Of a stretch of 64,000 nucleotides of DNA, positions 17,420 to 25,970 are shown in pieces. Under the pieces are notes generated by a model. That model saw only the letters and a program-made list of their open reading frames with translations, ran no database searches and was not told the origin of the DNA. A program made the translations under genes and the position numbers. Numbering within the stretch: position 1 is the first letter of the stretch; each line of letters begins with the position of its first letter. Source of the DNA: Ectobacillus polymachus (GTDB lineage: Bacteria; Bacillota; Bacilli; Bacillales; Bacillaceae_G); NCBI RefSeq assembly GCF_048159605.1, contig NZ_JBLREB010000001.1, positions 620,001-684,000 on the forward strand. The letters are read 5' to 3'.

Positions 17420-17743
17420 GAGAATAGTAGGGAAGGGTTGCCCCCTTTAGGTAGTGTGTAAACAGAATCCACTCTACTTAGAGGGGATTTTTCTATGGTT
17501 TAAAAAGGGAAAATCTATATTGTTTCCGTATCAATCTGAACAATATGATAAGAAGCATGATCCGGATATCGTAGGGAAGTGATTCATCTAGTATTCTATT
17601 GAGATGTACAATAGTTGTAGTAGGTTATGAATTTTTGTGATTAATTTTTGAATAGAATGATTTTTTGAATTTTTTATTTCAATTCAAATAAACAAGTAGC
17701 ATAATGGATATGACGTAACTTGTATGTAAAAGGAGCTATAGAT
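17420..17743. other. Gap after the endolysin gene
   Basis: Contains a hairpin (AATCC-CTC...GAG-GGATTTTT, about 17466-17492) likely to end the endolysin transcript. A 20-codon fragment near 17520-17582 (LFPYQSEQYDKKHDPDIVGK, stop TGA) looks coding but has no clear start signal. The rest is AT-rich promoter DNA of the next gene. Confidence 0.4.
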
Positions 17744-18073
17744 ATGGTTTTTGATTATGTAATTAAATTTGTTCTTGGGGGTACCATTCTTGTATTAGCT
17801 ACATACCTCAGTAAATCAAAGCATTTGTTTTTATCTGGAATTATTACCTTATTACCAATCATGACATTGATGAATATGAGGTTACAGATGAAATTCATGG
17901 ATATAAAAGAATTTCGTATCACGCAGAAATTTGCAATTTTTGGAGCGTTAGGTGCGGTCATTCTTGTATTTTCTGTTTACATTTTATCAAATTGGATAAA
18001 GCCTACACAGGCAGCTATTATTTCTTTGATGGTTTACATCATGTATATGTTTCTTTGCAAACATTTTTTATAA
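17744..18073 (+). CDS. GlpM-like small membrane protein
   Basis: 109 residues with about four membrane segments (near 3-22, 25-45, 60-82, 86-106). The pattern VIKFVLGGTILVLATYLS resembles the GlpM family, whose role is poorly defined. Start ATG 17744 has AAAAGGAG; an upstream in-frame ATG at 17720 lacks one. A hairpin with T run follows at 18084-18108. Confidence 0.65.
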   Translation: MVFDYVIKFVLGGTILVLATYLSKSKHLFLSGIITLLPIMTLMNMRLQMKFMDIKEFRITQKFAIFGALGAVILVFSVYILSNWIKPTQAAIISLMVYIMYMFLCKHFL

Positions 18074-18130
18074 TTATTTTGATAAAAGTACCTTTTTGGT
18101 GCTTTTTTCTATATATTGAAATGACCGCAT

Positions 18131-18155
18131 AAAAAAAGAGCTTTAGTAAGCTCTT
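18131..18155 (-). terminator. Terminator of lexA
   Basis: On the minus strand AGAGCTT-ACTA-AAGCTCT runs into seven T directly after the lexA stop. Confidence 0.8.
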
Positions 18156-18774
18156 AATGAATCATACGATATACACCAATTACTTTTCCAACGATTGAAA
18201 CTGATTGTAAAATAATTGGTTCTAATGAGGAGTTTTCTGGCTGCAGGCGGAAATAATTTTTTTCTTTAAAAAATCTCTTCACGGTTGCCTCATTCTCATC
18301 GGTTAATGCCACAACAATTTCTCCGTTATCTGCAGATTGCTGCTGACGAACCACGACAAGATCTCCATCTAATATGCCAGCTTCAATCATGCTATCTCCT
18401 TGTACTTTCAGCATAAATACACGATCAGGTTCTGAAACGAGGCTAGCAGGTAAAGGAAATTGTTCTTCAATATTTTCAATGGCAGTAATAGGTGGACCAG
18501 CAGTTACTTTTCCTACAACAGGAACATGGATAACAGGTGTTTTCTCATCATTCATACCGTCAAATCCAATTATTTCAATAGCACGTGGTTTTGTCGGATC
18601 ACGGCGTATAAATCCTTTTTCTTCAATTCTTGCCAAATGACCGTGCACAGTAGAACTTGAAGCAAGACCAACTGCTTGACCAATTTCACGTACGGAAGGC
18701 GGATATCCTTTTTCTTGTACTCTTAATTTAATAAAATTGAGTATATCCTGTTGTCTTTTTGTTAACTTTTCCAT
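18154..18774 (-). CDS. lexA: SOS repressor LexA
   Basis: 206 residues. The N-terminal winged helix (about 1-65, KLTKRQQDILNFI, GYPPSVREIGQAVGL) binds SOS boxes. The C-terminal S24 autoprotease domain has the cleavage pair in KVTAGPP (Ala-Gly), the nucleophile Ser in VQGDSMIEAGI and the catalytic Lys in EATVKRFF. Two LexA boxes lie in its promoter. yneB is divergent; yneA, which lies between them in B. subtilis, is missing. Confidence 0.97.
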   Translation of the reverse strand: MEKLTKRQQDILNFIKLRVQEKGYPPSVREIGQAVGLASSSTVHGHLARIEEKGFIRRDPTKPRAIEIIGFDGMNDEKTPVIHVPVVGKVTAGPPITAIENIEEQFPLPASLVSEPDRVFMLKVQGDSMIEAGILDGDLVVVRQQQSADNGEIVVALTDENEATVKRFFKEKNYFRLQPENSSLEPIILQSVSIVGKVIGVYRMIH

Positions 18775-18812
18775 TTCTTCACCTCGTTTGTATAGAAAAT
18801 GTTAGTATAATT

Positions 18813-18826
18813 ATAACATATGTTCG
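18813..18826. promoter_or_regulatory. LexA box 1
   Basis: The reverse complement reads CGAACATATGTTAT, close to the Bacillus LexA consensus CGAAC-N4-GTTCG. It lies in the lexA/yneB intergenic region near the lexA start. Confidence 0.75.
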
Positions 18827-18835
18827 CCTGTTCTA

Positions 18836-18849
18836 CAAACATAAGTTCG
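18836..18849. promoter_or_regulatory. LexA box 2
   Basis: CAAACATAAGTTCG differs from CGAAC-N4-GTTCG at one position of the dyad. With box 1 it can control both lexA and the divergent yneB-ynzC. Confidence 0.8.
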
Positions 18850-18908
18850 AATAATGTGGAATTGTGTGGTATTATTTTTGAAGGAAATGGTTACAAGGAG
18901 AAGATAAT

Positions 18909-19556
18909 ATGAAGGCAATCATATATGTTCGTGTGAGTACGAAGAAGGAGGAGCAGGAAACGTCTTTATTGCGGCAGGAGGAAGAACTTGTACTTTTGGC
19001 TCGCCGTTATAATATGGAAATAGTCAAAGTGATTCGTGAACAAGAGAGCGGCTATACGGTTGAGCGGGATGGTGTTTTAGAAATGTTAGATAGTATAAAA
19101 AAGGATGGAGCCAATGTAGTACTTATTCAGGATGAAACCCGTTTAGGTAGAGGCAATGCAAAAATAGCACTTATGCACTGTTTACGTAAAGAAGGAGTCA
19201 AAGTGTATACACATAATTATAATGGTGAACTCCAATTATCTGATGCCGATTCCATGGTGCTCGATATTATTAGTATGGTTGAAGAATACCAGCGGAAAAT
19301 TCATAACTTAAAAATAAAACGAGGAATGAAACGTGCTGTTATGCATGGATTTCATCCAGAAGAAAATTTAAAAAACCAGAATATAAATAGTGGCCGAGAT
19401 AAGAAGGAAGTACCAATCGAAGAAATAGTTCGTCTTCGCCAAAATAAGCTGACTTTTGCTGAAATTGCCGCAACATTGCGAGGCTTTGGTTATGATGTGT
19501 CGAAGGCGACTGTCCATCGTCGTTATGTAGAATATGCAAACGAGCAGAAGCCTTGA
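18909..19556 (+). CDS. yneB: Serine recombinase-like protein YneB
   Basis: 215 residues of the resolvase/invertase fold. The N-terminal YVRVST carries the catalytic Ser position; DETRLGRG replaces the usual DRLGR, so activity is plausible but untested. The C-terminal part has a helix-turn-helix (LTFAEIAATLRGFGYDVSKA). In B. subtilis yneB belongs to the LexA-controlled yneA-yneB-ynzC operon. Here it begins the divergent unit and ynzC follows 57 bases later. Confidence 0.9.
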   Translation: MKAIIYVRVSTKKEEQETSLLRQEEELVLLARRYNMEIVKVIREQESGYTVERDGVLEMLDSIKKDGANVVLIQDETRLGRGNAKIALMHCLRKEGVKVYTHNYNGELQLSDADSMVLDIISMVEEYQRKIHNLKIKRGMKRAVMHGFHPEENLKNQNINSGRDKKEVPIEEIVRLRQNKLTFAEIAATLRGFGYDVSKATVHRRYVEYANEQKP

Positions 19557-19613
19557 TATCTCTATATAACTATTGTATGATATACAACAGGTTATGAAGA
19601 AAGGAGAATGCTC

Positions 19614-19847
19614 ATGATATCCTCTGAAAAACTAAATCGTATAAATGAGCTTTCTAGAAAGGCGAAAACAGTCGGGCTAACGGATATGGAAAAAGAAGAA
19701 CGGCACGAGCTACGCCAAGAGTACATTCGTGCATTTCGCGGTCAAGTGTTGGAACAATTGAAGTCCATTACCGTTGTTGATAAGAGTGGAAACGATGTAA
19801 CTCCTGACAAATTAAAGCAATTAAAGAAGAATAGTTTGTTGCAATAA
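19614..19847 (+). CDS. ynzC: DUF896 family protein YnzC
   Basis: 77 residues: a helical hairpin (EKLNRINELSRKAK, EEERHELRQEY-IRAFRGQV) and a C-terminal DKSGNDVTPDKL typical of YnzC. Start ATG 19614 is preferred over ATG 19608 from the spacing to AAAGGAG and the conserved MIS start. It lies in the SOS operon next to yneB; the function is unclear. Confidence 0.9.
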   Translation: MISSEKLNRINELSRKAKTVGLTDMEKEERHELRQEYIRAFRGQVLEQLKSITVVDKSGNDVTPDKLKQLKKNSLLQ

Positions 19848-19859
19848 ATGGTGAACAGT

Positions 19860-19887
19860 GCGAGATATTTTTCTATCTCGCTTTTTT
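19860..19887 (+). terminator. Terminator of yneB-ynzC
   Basis: GCGAGATA-TTTTTC-TATCTCGC followed by TTTTTT, 12 bases after the ynzC stop. Confidence 0.85.
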
Positions 19888-20050
19888 GTGTAGTCAAATT
19901 TTTATTCATTCTAGAATACGACCTAAACTATTTTGAAATAATAGCATATTATCAACAAAATTCACTATACATGTTGTATAATGATGCGTGGCAAGCTAAT
20001 ATAAAATGTGTATGAATGTTTTGACTAAATGGAATGAAGGGAAGAGAACT

Positions 20051-22054
20051 ATGTCACATTCAATCGAACAATTATCAATTACTACAATAAGAACCCTTGC
20101 AATCGATGCGATTGAAAAGGCGAATTCAGGACATCCAGGCATGCCAATGGGAGCTGCACCGATGGCCTATACATTGTGGACAAAATTTATGAAGCTAAAT
20201 CCATCTAATCCTACTTGGTTTAATCGTGATCGTTTCGTATTATCTGCAGGACACGGCTCTATGCTATTATATGGTCTTCTTCATCTTTGCGGTTATGAAG
20301 TTACGATGGAGGATTTGAAAAACTTCCGCCAATGGGGTAGTAAGACGCCAGGACATCCTGAGTTTGGACATACTGCTGGTGTAGATACGACAACTGGTCC
20401 TCTTGGTCAAGGTATTGCAACGGCTGTCGGAATGGCAATGGCAGAACGTCATTTAGCGGCTAAATATAACCGTGATTCATACAATGTTGTTGATCATTTT
20501 ACATATGCTATTTGCGGCGATGGAGATTTAATGGAAGGTGTATCATCTGAAGCATCTTCATTAGCAGCTCATTTACAATTAGGACGATTAATCGTTTTAT
20601 ATGATTCCAATGACATTTCCTTAGACGGAGATTTACATCATTCTTTTTCTGAAAATGTAGAAAATCGTTACAAAGCGTACGGATGGCAAGTGATTCGCGT
20701 AGAAGATGGAAATGATATTGAAGCAATCACAAAAGCAATTCAAGAAGCAAAAGCAGACGAAACACATCCTACATTGATTGAAATAAAAACAACAATTGGA
20801 TATGGTTCTCCAAATAAATCAGGAAAATCAGCTTCTCACGGATCTCCACTTGGAAGTGAAGAAGTAAAGCTTACGAAGGAAGCATATAAATGGGTATTTG
20901 AAGAAGATTTTCATGTCCCAGAAGAAGTGTATGCTCATTTTCAGCATGTTGTAAAAGAGGCTGGAGCACAAGCAAATACAGAATGGAATTCATTATATGA
21001 GCAATATCGAGTAGCATACCCAGAGCTTGCAGCTGAATTACAATCAGCGATGGAAGGACGTCTTCCAGAGGGATGGGACAAGAATCTTCCTTTATATGAA
21101 CTCGGATCATCAAAGGCTACTCGTTCTACTTCTGGTGAAGCTATTAATGCGATTGCAAATGCTGTTCCATCTTTCTTTGGCGGCTCAGCAGACTTAGCAG
21201 GTAGTAATAAAACGTATATGAATGGTAAAGAAGATTTTGCGCGTGACAACTATAGTGGTAAAAATATTTGGTTCGGTGTTCGTGAATTTGCAATGGGAGC
21301 AGCAATGAATGGAATTACGCTGCACGGTGGATTAAAAACATTTGGTGGTACATTCTTCGTATTCTCGGATTATTTACGTCCAGCTATTCGTCTTGCAGCA
21401 TTAATGAAGTTACCTGTAACCTATGTCTTTACTCATGATAGCATTGCGGTAGGGGAGGATGGTCCTACTCATGAGCCGATTGAACAGCTTGCTGCACTGC
21501 GTGCTATGCCGGGACTATCAGTTATTCGTCCTGCTGATGGAAATGAATCGATTGCAGCCTGGAAAATAGCATTAGAATCAACAGACCGACCAACTGCCCT
21601 TGTGCTAAGTCGTCAAAATCTCCCAGTATTACAAGGAACGAAGGAACATGCAAAAGAAAATGTTGCGAAAGGCGGATATGTCCTTTCAGCTAGTGATAAA
21701 GAAACGGCAGATATTTTATTACTTGCATCAGGCTCTGAAGTAAGCTTAGCTGTTGAAGCGAAAGAAGCATTAATGAAACAAGGAATCGGAGCTACTGTTG
21801 TAAGCATTCCTTCTTTTGATCTGTTTGAGGCACAATCAAATGAATACAAAGAATCTGTATTGCCAAAAGCAGTAACGAAGCGTCTTGCTATTGAAATGGG
21901 GGCATCTTTTGGCTGGCACCGATACGTAGGACTTGACGGAGATGTACTTGCTATTGATCAGTTCGGGGCTTCTGCACCTGGTGAACAGGTAATGCAAGAA
22001 TATGGATTCACAGTTGATAACGTAGTTGCGAAAGTAAAGGCATTACTTCAATAG
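20051..22054 (+). CDS. tkt: Transketolase
   Basis: A thiamine-diphosphate enzyme of the pentose phosphate pathway that moves two-carbon units between sugar phosphates. 667 residues with the N-terminal SGHPGMPMGAAP, the ThDP motif GDGDLMEG...DSNDISLDG, the PYR-domain FGGSADLAGSN and REFAMGAAMNG, and HDSIAVGEDGPTHEP. Start ATG 20051 follows GAAGGGAAGAG; the upstream ATG 20006 adds non-conserved residues. It lies in the lexA-sirA block as in B. subtilis. Confidence 0.97.
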   Translation: MSHSIEQLSITTIRTLAIDAIEKANSGHPGMPMGAAPMAYTLWTKFMKLNPSNPTWFNRDRFVLSAGHGSMLLYGLLHLCGYEVTMEDLKNFRQWGSKTPGHPEFGHTAGVDTTTGPLGQGIATAVGMAMAERHLAAKYNRDSYNVVDHFTYAICGDGDLMEGVSSEASSLAAHLQLGRLIVLYDSNDISLDGDLHHSFSENVENRYKAYGWQVIRVEDGNDIEAITKAIQEAKADETHPTLIEIKTTIGYGSPNKSGKSASHGSPLGSEEVKLTKEAYKWVFEEDFHVPEEVYAHFQHVVKEAGAQANTEWNSLYEQYRVAYPELAAELQSAMEGRLPEGWDKNLPLYELGSSKATRSTSGEAINAIANAVPSFFGGSADLAGSNKTYMNGKEDFARDNYSGKNIWFGVREFAMGAAMNGITLHGGLKTFGGTFFVFSDYLRPAIRLAALMKLPVTYVFTHDSIAVGEDGPTHEPIEQLAALRAMPGLSVIRPADGNESIAAWKIALESTDRPTALVLSRQNLPVLQGTKEHAKENVAKGGYVLSASDKETADILLLASGSEVSLAVEAKEALMKQGIGATVVSIPSFDLFEAQSNEYKESVLPKAVTKRLAIEMGASFGWHRYVGLDGDVLAIDQFGASAPGEQVMQEYGFTVDNVVAKVKALLQ

Positions 22055-22101
22055 TAAAAAATCATTCATTCGACACGTAAGAAGTTTTTTTTCTCCGCCT
22101 T

Positions 22102-22154
22102 CAGACAATCTTTTATTGTAACATCCTATATAATGTTCGATAAGAGATTGTCTG
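22102..22154. promoter_or_regulatory. Inverted repeat bracketing the sirA -10 region
   Basis: CAGACAATCTTTTAT (22102-22116) and ATAAGAGATTGTCTG (22140-22154) pair over 15 bases with one mismatch around a 23-base loop. The loop contains the likely -10 TATAAT (22128-22133 region). The right arm ends 18 bases before the sirA start. It looks like an operator pair or a leader hairpin. Confidence 0.5.
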
Positions 22155-22171
22155 GGTGAGGAGGAAGTGAA

Positions 22172-22615
22172 ATGACAACGTTTTACCTGTATTTAATTCA
22201 AGATGAGATTGCAAAAGCATACGTTGGGCGTGAACATATACTGTATGACTTATTTTCTCGTTTCGTACAAGCTACGTCACTTGCTAATAGAAAAATACTG
22301 TACAAACAAATTCAATATATAACAGTTCCCATGCAAACGAATCAGCTTCATAATCGTGTAGAGCAGCGGCTGTCATTTCATCCTCATTATAAACGGGAGA
22401 ATAAACAACATCTTCTTGTACATGATGGTACTTTATATGGATCCTTACTTATAAAACGTTCATATGCCCGAATTGAAGCATCTAATAGTGATGAAGTAGA
22501 AACGATGTTTTTTGAAATATTACGTAAAAATGAACGGTCGTTTTTCGCAATGAATTTCACAGAAAAACGTTATGGTTGGTTAAATCCAATTAAGCAAGAA
22601 CGTAAATATGTATAA
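22172..22615 (+). CDS. sirA: Sporulation inhibitor of replication SirA (YneE)
   Basis: 147 residues. In B. subtilis SirA binds domain I of DnaA and blocks new rounds of replication when sporulation begins. Similarity is clearest at the N-terminus (TFYLYLIQDEIAKAYVGRE), in KQIQYITVP and at the C-terminus (TMFFEILRK, FAMNFTEKRYGWLNPIK). Ribosome binding site GAGGAGGAAG. Position between tkt and yneF matches B. subtilis. Confidence 0.88.
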   Translation: MTTFYLYLIQDEIAKAYVGREHILYDLFSRFVQATSLANRKILYKQIQYITVPMQTNQLHNRVEQRLSFHPHYKRENKQHLLVHDGTLYGSLLIKRSYARIEASNSDEVETMFFEILRKNERSFFAMNFTEKRYGWLNPIKQERKYV

Positions 22616-22699
22616 TTATAAAAAAAGTCTTTACATAACTTGTCTAATCTACTATGTTCTAGTACACTTTAAGGTAGACAACATGAAGGAGGAAATACA

Positions 22700-22918
22700 A
22701 TGTCAGTTTGGCTTTCAATTCTAGTCGGTATCCTTATCTTTGCTGCTGGTATCGCACTAGGATTCTATATTGCACGTCGATATATGATGAACTACTTAAA
22801 GAAAAATCCACCGATTAATGAACAAATGCTTAAGATGATGATGACGCAAATGGGTCAAAAACCATCTCAAAAGAAAATTAATCAGATGTTGCAATCTATG
22901 AATAAACAGACGAAATAA
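22700..22918 (+). CDS. yneF: Small membrane protein YneF
   Basis: 72 residues: one N-terminal membrane segment (about 4-26, ILVGILIFAAGIALGFYIAR) followed by a basic, Met-rich cytosolic tail (MMMTQMGQKPSQKKINQ) typical of the YneF family. Function unknown. Strong AAGGAGG. It follows sirA as in B. subtilis. Confidence 0.92.
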   Translation: MSVWLSILVGILIFAAGIALGFYIARRYMMNYLKKNPPINEQMLKMMMTQMGQKPSQKKINQMLQSMNKQTK

Positions 22919-22939
22919 ATCATAAGAGGGCCGTCTAAA

Positions 22940-23017
22940 AAGTCCCTAAAATAAAAGTGTCAACGAAAAATAAATTGTTTTTCGTTGACACTTTTTCATT
23001 TTTCGACTGTTTATTGA
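22940..23017 (+). repeat. Dispersed 78-bp hairpin repeat, copy A
   Basis: Begins AAGTCCCTAAAATAAAAG and contains a near-perfect hairpin GTGTCAACGAAAAA/TTTTTCGTTGACAC followed by T-rich DNA, so it can also end yneF transcription. Copy B lies inverted at 55465-55542 and is nearly identical, with compensating changes in the stem (T-A here, C-G there). Confidence 0.85.
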
Positions 23018-23048
23018 AAGTAGCTGAAGAATTCCAGCTACTTTCAAT
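23013..23048. repeat. Inverted repeat next to copy A
   Basis: TTGAAAGTAGCTG...CAGCTACTTTCAA forms a 13-base perfect stem with a 10-base loop directly after the dispersed repeat. It is possibly part of the same relic element. Confidence 0.7.
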
Positions 23049-23121
23049 AGATTGTGAGGCATTGCCATGATGCCGAATTCTGTTCTTACTTTATCTAAGC
23101 AGCGAAGTAGGACCGCGGAGG

Positions 23122-23242
23122 TTTTATCGACGAAATCGATATATTTATCAACGAAAAAGCATCGTTTATCGACGGAAATTAAAATATATCGACGAAAAGA
23201 AGACTTTTATCAACGAATTCCCTTGATTTATCGATTATTAGC
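23122..23242 (+). repeat. Degenerate TTTATCGACGAA repeat tract
   Basis: About six copies of a TTTATC(G/A)ACGAA-like unit occur at spacings of roughly 19-23 bases. Read in one frame they give spurious STK-rich peptide repeats, so an 83-90 codon frame here (23067-23339) is judged not to be a gene. Confidence 0.65.
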
Positions 23243-23293
23243 AAAATCCGACACGTATCGCCCCTTGCGCCACTCAGTTCATACGCCCCCAAC

Positions 23294-23490
23294 TTATTCC
23301 GAAATACTCGCTACAAACGCTGCTTGCAGCTGTTTGTGATTGGTCCTGGAATGTCTGCTCCAATTTACTTGCCATCTAGCTGAATCATTGGCATGACTTC
23401 AATACCAGTTTAGGTAAGGAAGCATTCATCGGCCTGAAGGACATCCTCTTTTTATATACAGCTCTATGAATAACCTAGCTTTTCTGCTAC
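23294..23490 (-). pseudogene. dat: Relic of D-amino acid aminotransferase 3' end
   Basis: The minus strand reads VAEKLGYS, then stop codons, KEDVLQADECFLT, a stop, TGIEVMPMIQLDGK, a stop, IGADIPGPIT and, after a one-base loss, QLQAAFVASISE and a stop. This matches the C-terminal region of bacterial D-amino acid (D-alanine) aminotransferases, including the TGT/EV-P active-site end and GPIT-QLQAAF. At least three in-frame stops and one frameshift show it is dead, and the rest of the gene is gone. Confidence 0.75.
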
Positions 23491-23542
23491 AGCTGCTGAT
23501 TATTATGCAAATCACGAAAGTATAATAACAAGGGAATGTATA

Positions 23543-23585
23543 AAAACCTCCATTTCATTTCAAACTGAATAGAAAAGGAGGTTTT
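23543..23585 (+). promoter_or_regulatory. Hairpin masking the ribosome binding site of the yndM-like gene
   Basis: AAAACCTCC (23543-23551) is the exact complement of GGAGGTTTT (23577-23585), which is the ribosome binding site of the next gene, with 25 bases between. In mRNA the upstream arm could cover the Shine-Dalgarno sequence. Confidence 0.5.
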
Positions 23586-23590
23586 ACGTA

Positions 23591-24025
23591 ATGAAGCAAT
23601 CTACTCTTTTTCTTATGAAATTTTTGTCATCAGTCATCGCTTTTTCTATTGGCTTAGCTATCTTCTTTCCAGCCACTATTACTGAAGTTCTATCGTTTAG
23701 TCTGTTTGTAACAATTGTTTCTTATGTATTAGTTGAAAACATTATTTTACCTCGCATGGGCAATGGTACTGCTATCATTGTTGATTTTTTAATTACTTAT
23801 ATTTCCGTTTGGATTTTTGGTAATGTGTTGTTGGATAATTATTTGCAAATTGCCTGGGGGAGTATTATATCAGCTGGTTTGCTAGCAGCTGCAGCATTGC
23901 TTATTCACCGCTTTTCATGGAGGGAAATACTGCGGTCTACACGTACGAAAAAACATGTTCCATTTCAAACTTCCTATGGAACTGAGTTCAGCGATGAGAA
24001 AACGATAGCAAAGAAAAAGGACTAG
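23591..24025 (+). CDS. DUF2512 membrane protein (YndM-like)
   Basis: 144 residues with four membrane segments (about 7-30, 33-55, 60-80, 85-107) and the signature ILPRMGNGTAIIVDFLITY found in YndM-type proteins, then a basic cytosolic tail. Function unknown. It is translated from AAAGGAGG 7 bases before ATG, and that site is complementary to an upstream stretch. It is convergent with proC. Confidence 0.8.
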   Translation: MKQSTLFLMKFLSSVIAFSIGLAIFFPATITEVLSFSLFVTIVSYVLVENIILPRMGNGTAIIVDFLITYISVWIFGNVLLDNYLQIAWGSIISAGLLAAAALLIHRFSWREILRSTRTKKHVPFQTSYGTEFSDEKTIAKKKD

Positions 24026-24105
24026 TTTAAAAAAATAATAACTAGTCCTTCTTATGCTAAGCTCAAAAAGGATAGAGGTAGTATGCCTCTAATTAGAGAA
24101 AAACC

Positions 24106-24909
24106 TCATCGTAACTTTCTTGCTTTTTCATTCGTTGCAGAAATCGCTTTTTGCAGCACGGAGGAGAATTGTTTTTCATACAATACACGTAGTCCTTCTG
24201 CAGTTGAACCGCCGGGTGTCGTTACTTGTTCACGTAATAAAGCAGGATCTTGTTCTTCACGTAACATAGCAGCAGAGCCATATATCATTTGAATGATAAG
24301 TTGTTTTGCTTTTTCTTGTGAAATTCCGAGTTCTTTTGTCGTTTTAATTAAACTTTCAGCAAAATAATAGACAAAAGCAGGAGCGCTTCCTGTTACGGCT
24401 GTTAATTGATGAATTTCTTCCTCTGTACATTCTTCTGCAGAACCAATACCTTTTAAAATCATTTGAAGTACTTCCATGTGATTCTCCTTTGCTTTTGATC
24501 CTAATGTATAAAGGGACATTGATTCTCCTACTATTGCTGCTGTGTTAGGCATAATCCATGCAACTGGTATTTGATTTGGTAGATGCTTTTCTAAGTAGGA
24601 AGGCCCTATACCTGCAGCAATCGTAATGACAAATTGATTTGTGAGCAGCTGTGAAAGTTCAAGTAGCAATGAATTATGAGCTTCTGGAGGCACTGCTAAT
24701 ATAATTACATCCGCATCATTTATATTACTTCGCCAGTTTGTTGTTATGTTAACCCCGTATTTTTCCTGCATAGCTTGCAATCTGCTGATATTAGACTGAT
24801 TAGTAATCGTGATAGAGGCAATATAATCAGAGCTACGTTTCATAAGTCCTGAAAAGATTGCTTCTGCCATTCGACCTGCACCGATAAATAAAATATGCTG
24901 CTTTTTCAT
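24106..24909 (-). CDS. proC: Pyrroline-5-carboxylate reductase
   Basis: Reduces pyrroline-5-carboxylate to proline with NAD(P)H. 267 residues: Rossmann motif FIGAGRMAEAI near the N-terminus, ILAVPPEAH, VAWIMPNTAA, and the dimerisation-domain signature EEQDPALLREQVTTPGGST. RBS GGAGGACAAC. Bacilli often carry several ProC paralogues (ProG, ProH, ProI, ComER); which one this is cannot be told from sequence alone. Confidence 0.92.
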   Translation of the reverse strand: MKKQHILFIGAGRMAEAIFSGLMKRSSDYIASITITNQSNISRLQAMQEKYGVNITTNWRSNINDADVIILAVPPEAHNSLLLELSQLLTNQFVITIAAGIGPSYLEKHLPNQIPVAWIMPNTAAIVGESMSLYTLGSKAKENHMEVLQMILKGIGSAEECTEEEIHQLTAVTGSAPAFVYYFAESLIKTTKELGISQEKAKQLIIQMIYGSAAMLREEQDPALLREQVTTPGGSTAEGLRVLYEKQFSSVLQKAISATNEKARKLR

Positions 24910-25147
24910 GTTGTTGTCCTCCGATCCTGAACATACGTCTATTCATTAGTAAGGAAGATTACATTTACTTAATTTCCTAATCATGATAAAACGTTGATCA
25001 AGGTGTTATGTAATAGTCATTATGTAGAATATACTTATAAGAATAGCCTATCGAATATTTTAATTTTATGCAATGTGGGATGTTCGAAAACCTTATATGC
25101 AATAATAGGACACCTTGCAAAGCAAGGCGTCCTTCATAGTTTTTTTA

Positions 25148-25324
25148 TTAAAATCCACCGTAGCCGTAGCCGTAGCCACCAAAACCACCATAGCCACCCC
25201 AGCCACCACAACCCCAGCTGCAACCGATAATAATTAACAGAATGAACAAGACTACAACAAGAGCAAAGCCGCCTCCATGAAAGTGTCTATCGTGTCTATG
25301 ATCTTCTATATGCTCGGAACCCAT
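25148..25324 (-). CDS. YjcZ-type Gly/Tyr-rich sporulation membrane peptide
   Basis: 58 residues: a His-rich head (DHRHDRHFHGGG), the hydrophobic segment FALVVVLFILLIIIG characteristic of YjcZ-type spore peptides, then a Gly/Tyr/Trp tail (GYGGFGGYGYGYGGF). In most YjcZ proteins the Gly/Tyr part precedes the membrane segment, so the order is reversed here. RBS AAGGAGGAG. Probably made in the mother cell during sporulation; no spore-coat role has been shown for it. Confidence 0.75.
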   Translation of the reverse strand: MGSEHIEDHRHDRHFHGGGFALVVVLFILLIIIGCSWGCGGWGGYGGFGGYGYGYGGF

Positions 25325-25600
25325 TTTTTTACTCCTCCTTGTTAAAATGAATTCGGGAAACTCCCGTTTAAACTTAGAACATTATTCACTTCAACATATG
25401 CGAATTATCACGATTGGTAGGTAGTCCATACAAAAAAGGCTAGTATCGTACAAATAAATGGGCAGGGTTCTACAAGTAAGAATTTACAAAACCAGGAGGA
25501 GCCAGAAGGAATCATTCAATATATATCGAACATAACAAAATAGTATATATTTCTAATAAATGAAATGACTAGTGTAATTTTAAATGTATATTTGTATGTT

Positions 25601-25774
25601 TCACAGTTGTTGGATCTGTATGAGGGGAGAATTGGTTAGACCGAAGCGCCGGGTTACTTCCTTTATCACCTTTTGTTTTGCAAGTAACTCAGATGAAGCA
25701 ATAACAGTAACAGTTTCAGAAACATAGTGATCACCTTGATGAAAAGAATATTCGACGGAGTACTGAAATAACAT
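25601..25774 (-). CDS. Hypothetical 57-residue protein
   Basis: MLFQYSVEYSFHQGDHYVSETVTVIASSE... then a helical part ending LIQIQQL. It is a beta-rich small soluble protein I do not recognise. Start ATG 25774 has TTGGAGGA 7 bases upstream; a longer frame to 25813 has no such site. It is monocistronic, between a coat-type gene and ccdA. Confidence 0.6.
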   Translation of the reverse strand: MLFQYSVEYSFHQGDHYVSETVTVIASSELLAKQKVIKEVTRRFGLTNSPLIQIQQL

Positions 25775-25970
25775 GTAAATTCCTCCAATCATTTTTTTGA
25801 TTGTATTCGACAATTGTAGTAGATTTCCTTCTTTGTTTTTGAATAATTGTAATTTTATGGATGTAAAACTTCTTGTTTAATAAAATTATCGCCATATATC
25901 TACATTTGTTTTCATTTCGATTGTATTAGAAAGTTTGTTACAATGGATGTAGGTAGAAAGGGGTAGAATT

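Noticed and set aside
23067..23339. 90-codon frame with STK-rich peptide repeats
   Set aside because: It is a translation of degenerate TTTATCGACGAA DNA repeats, has no proper ribosome binding site and overlaps the dead dat relic on the other strand.
25400..25546. Frame reading ASIVQINGQGSTSKN...EEPEGIIQYISN
   Set aside because: It looks protein-like but has no start codon or binding site; possibly a gene relic, too short to support.
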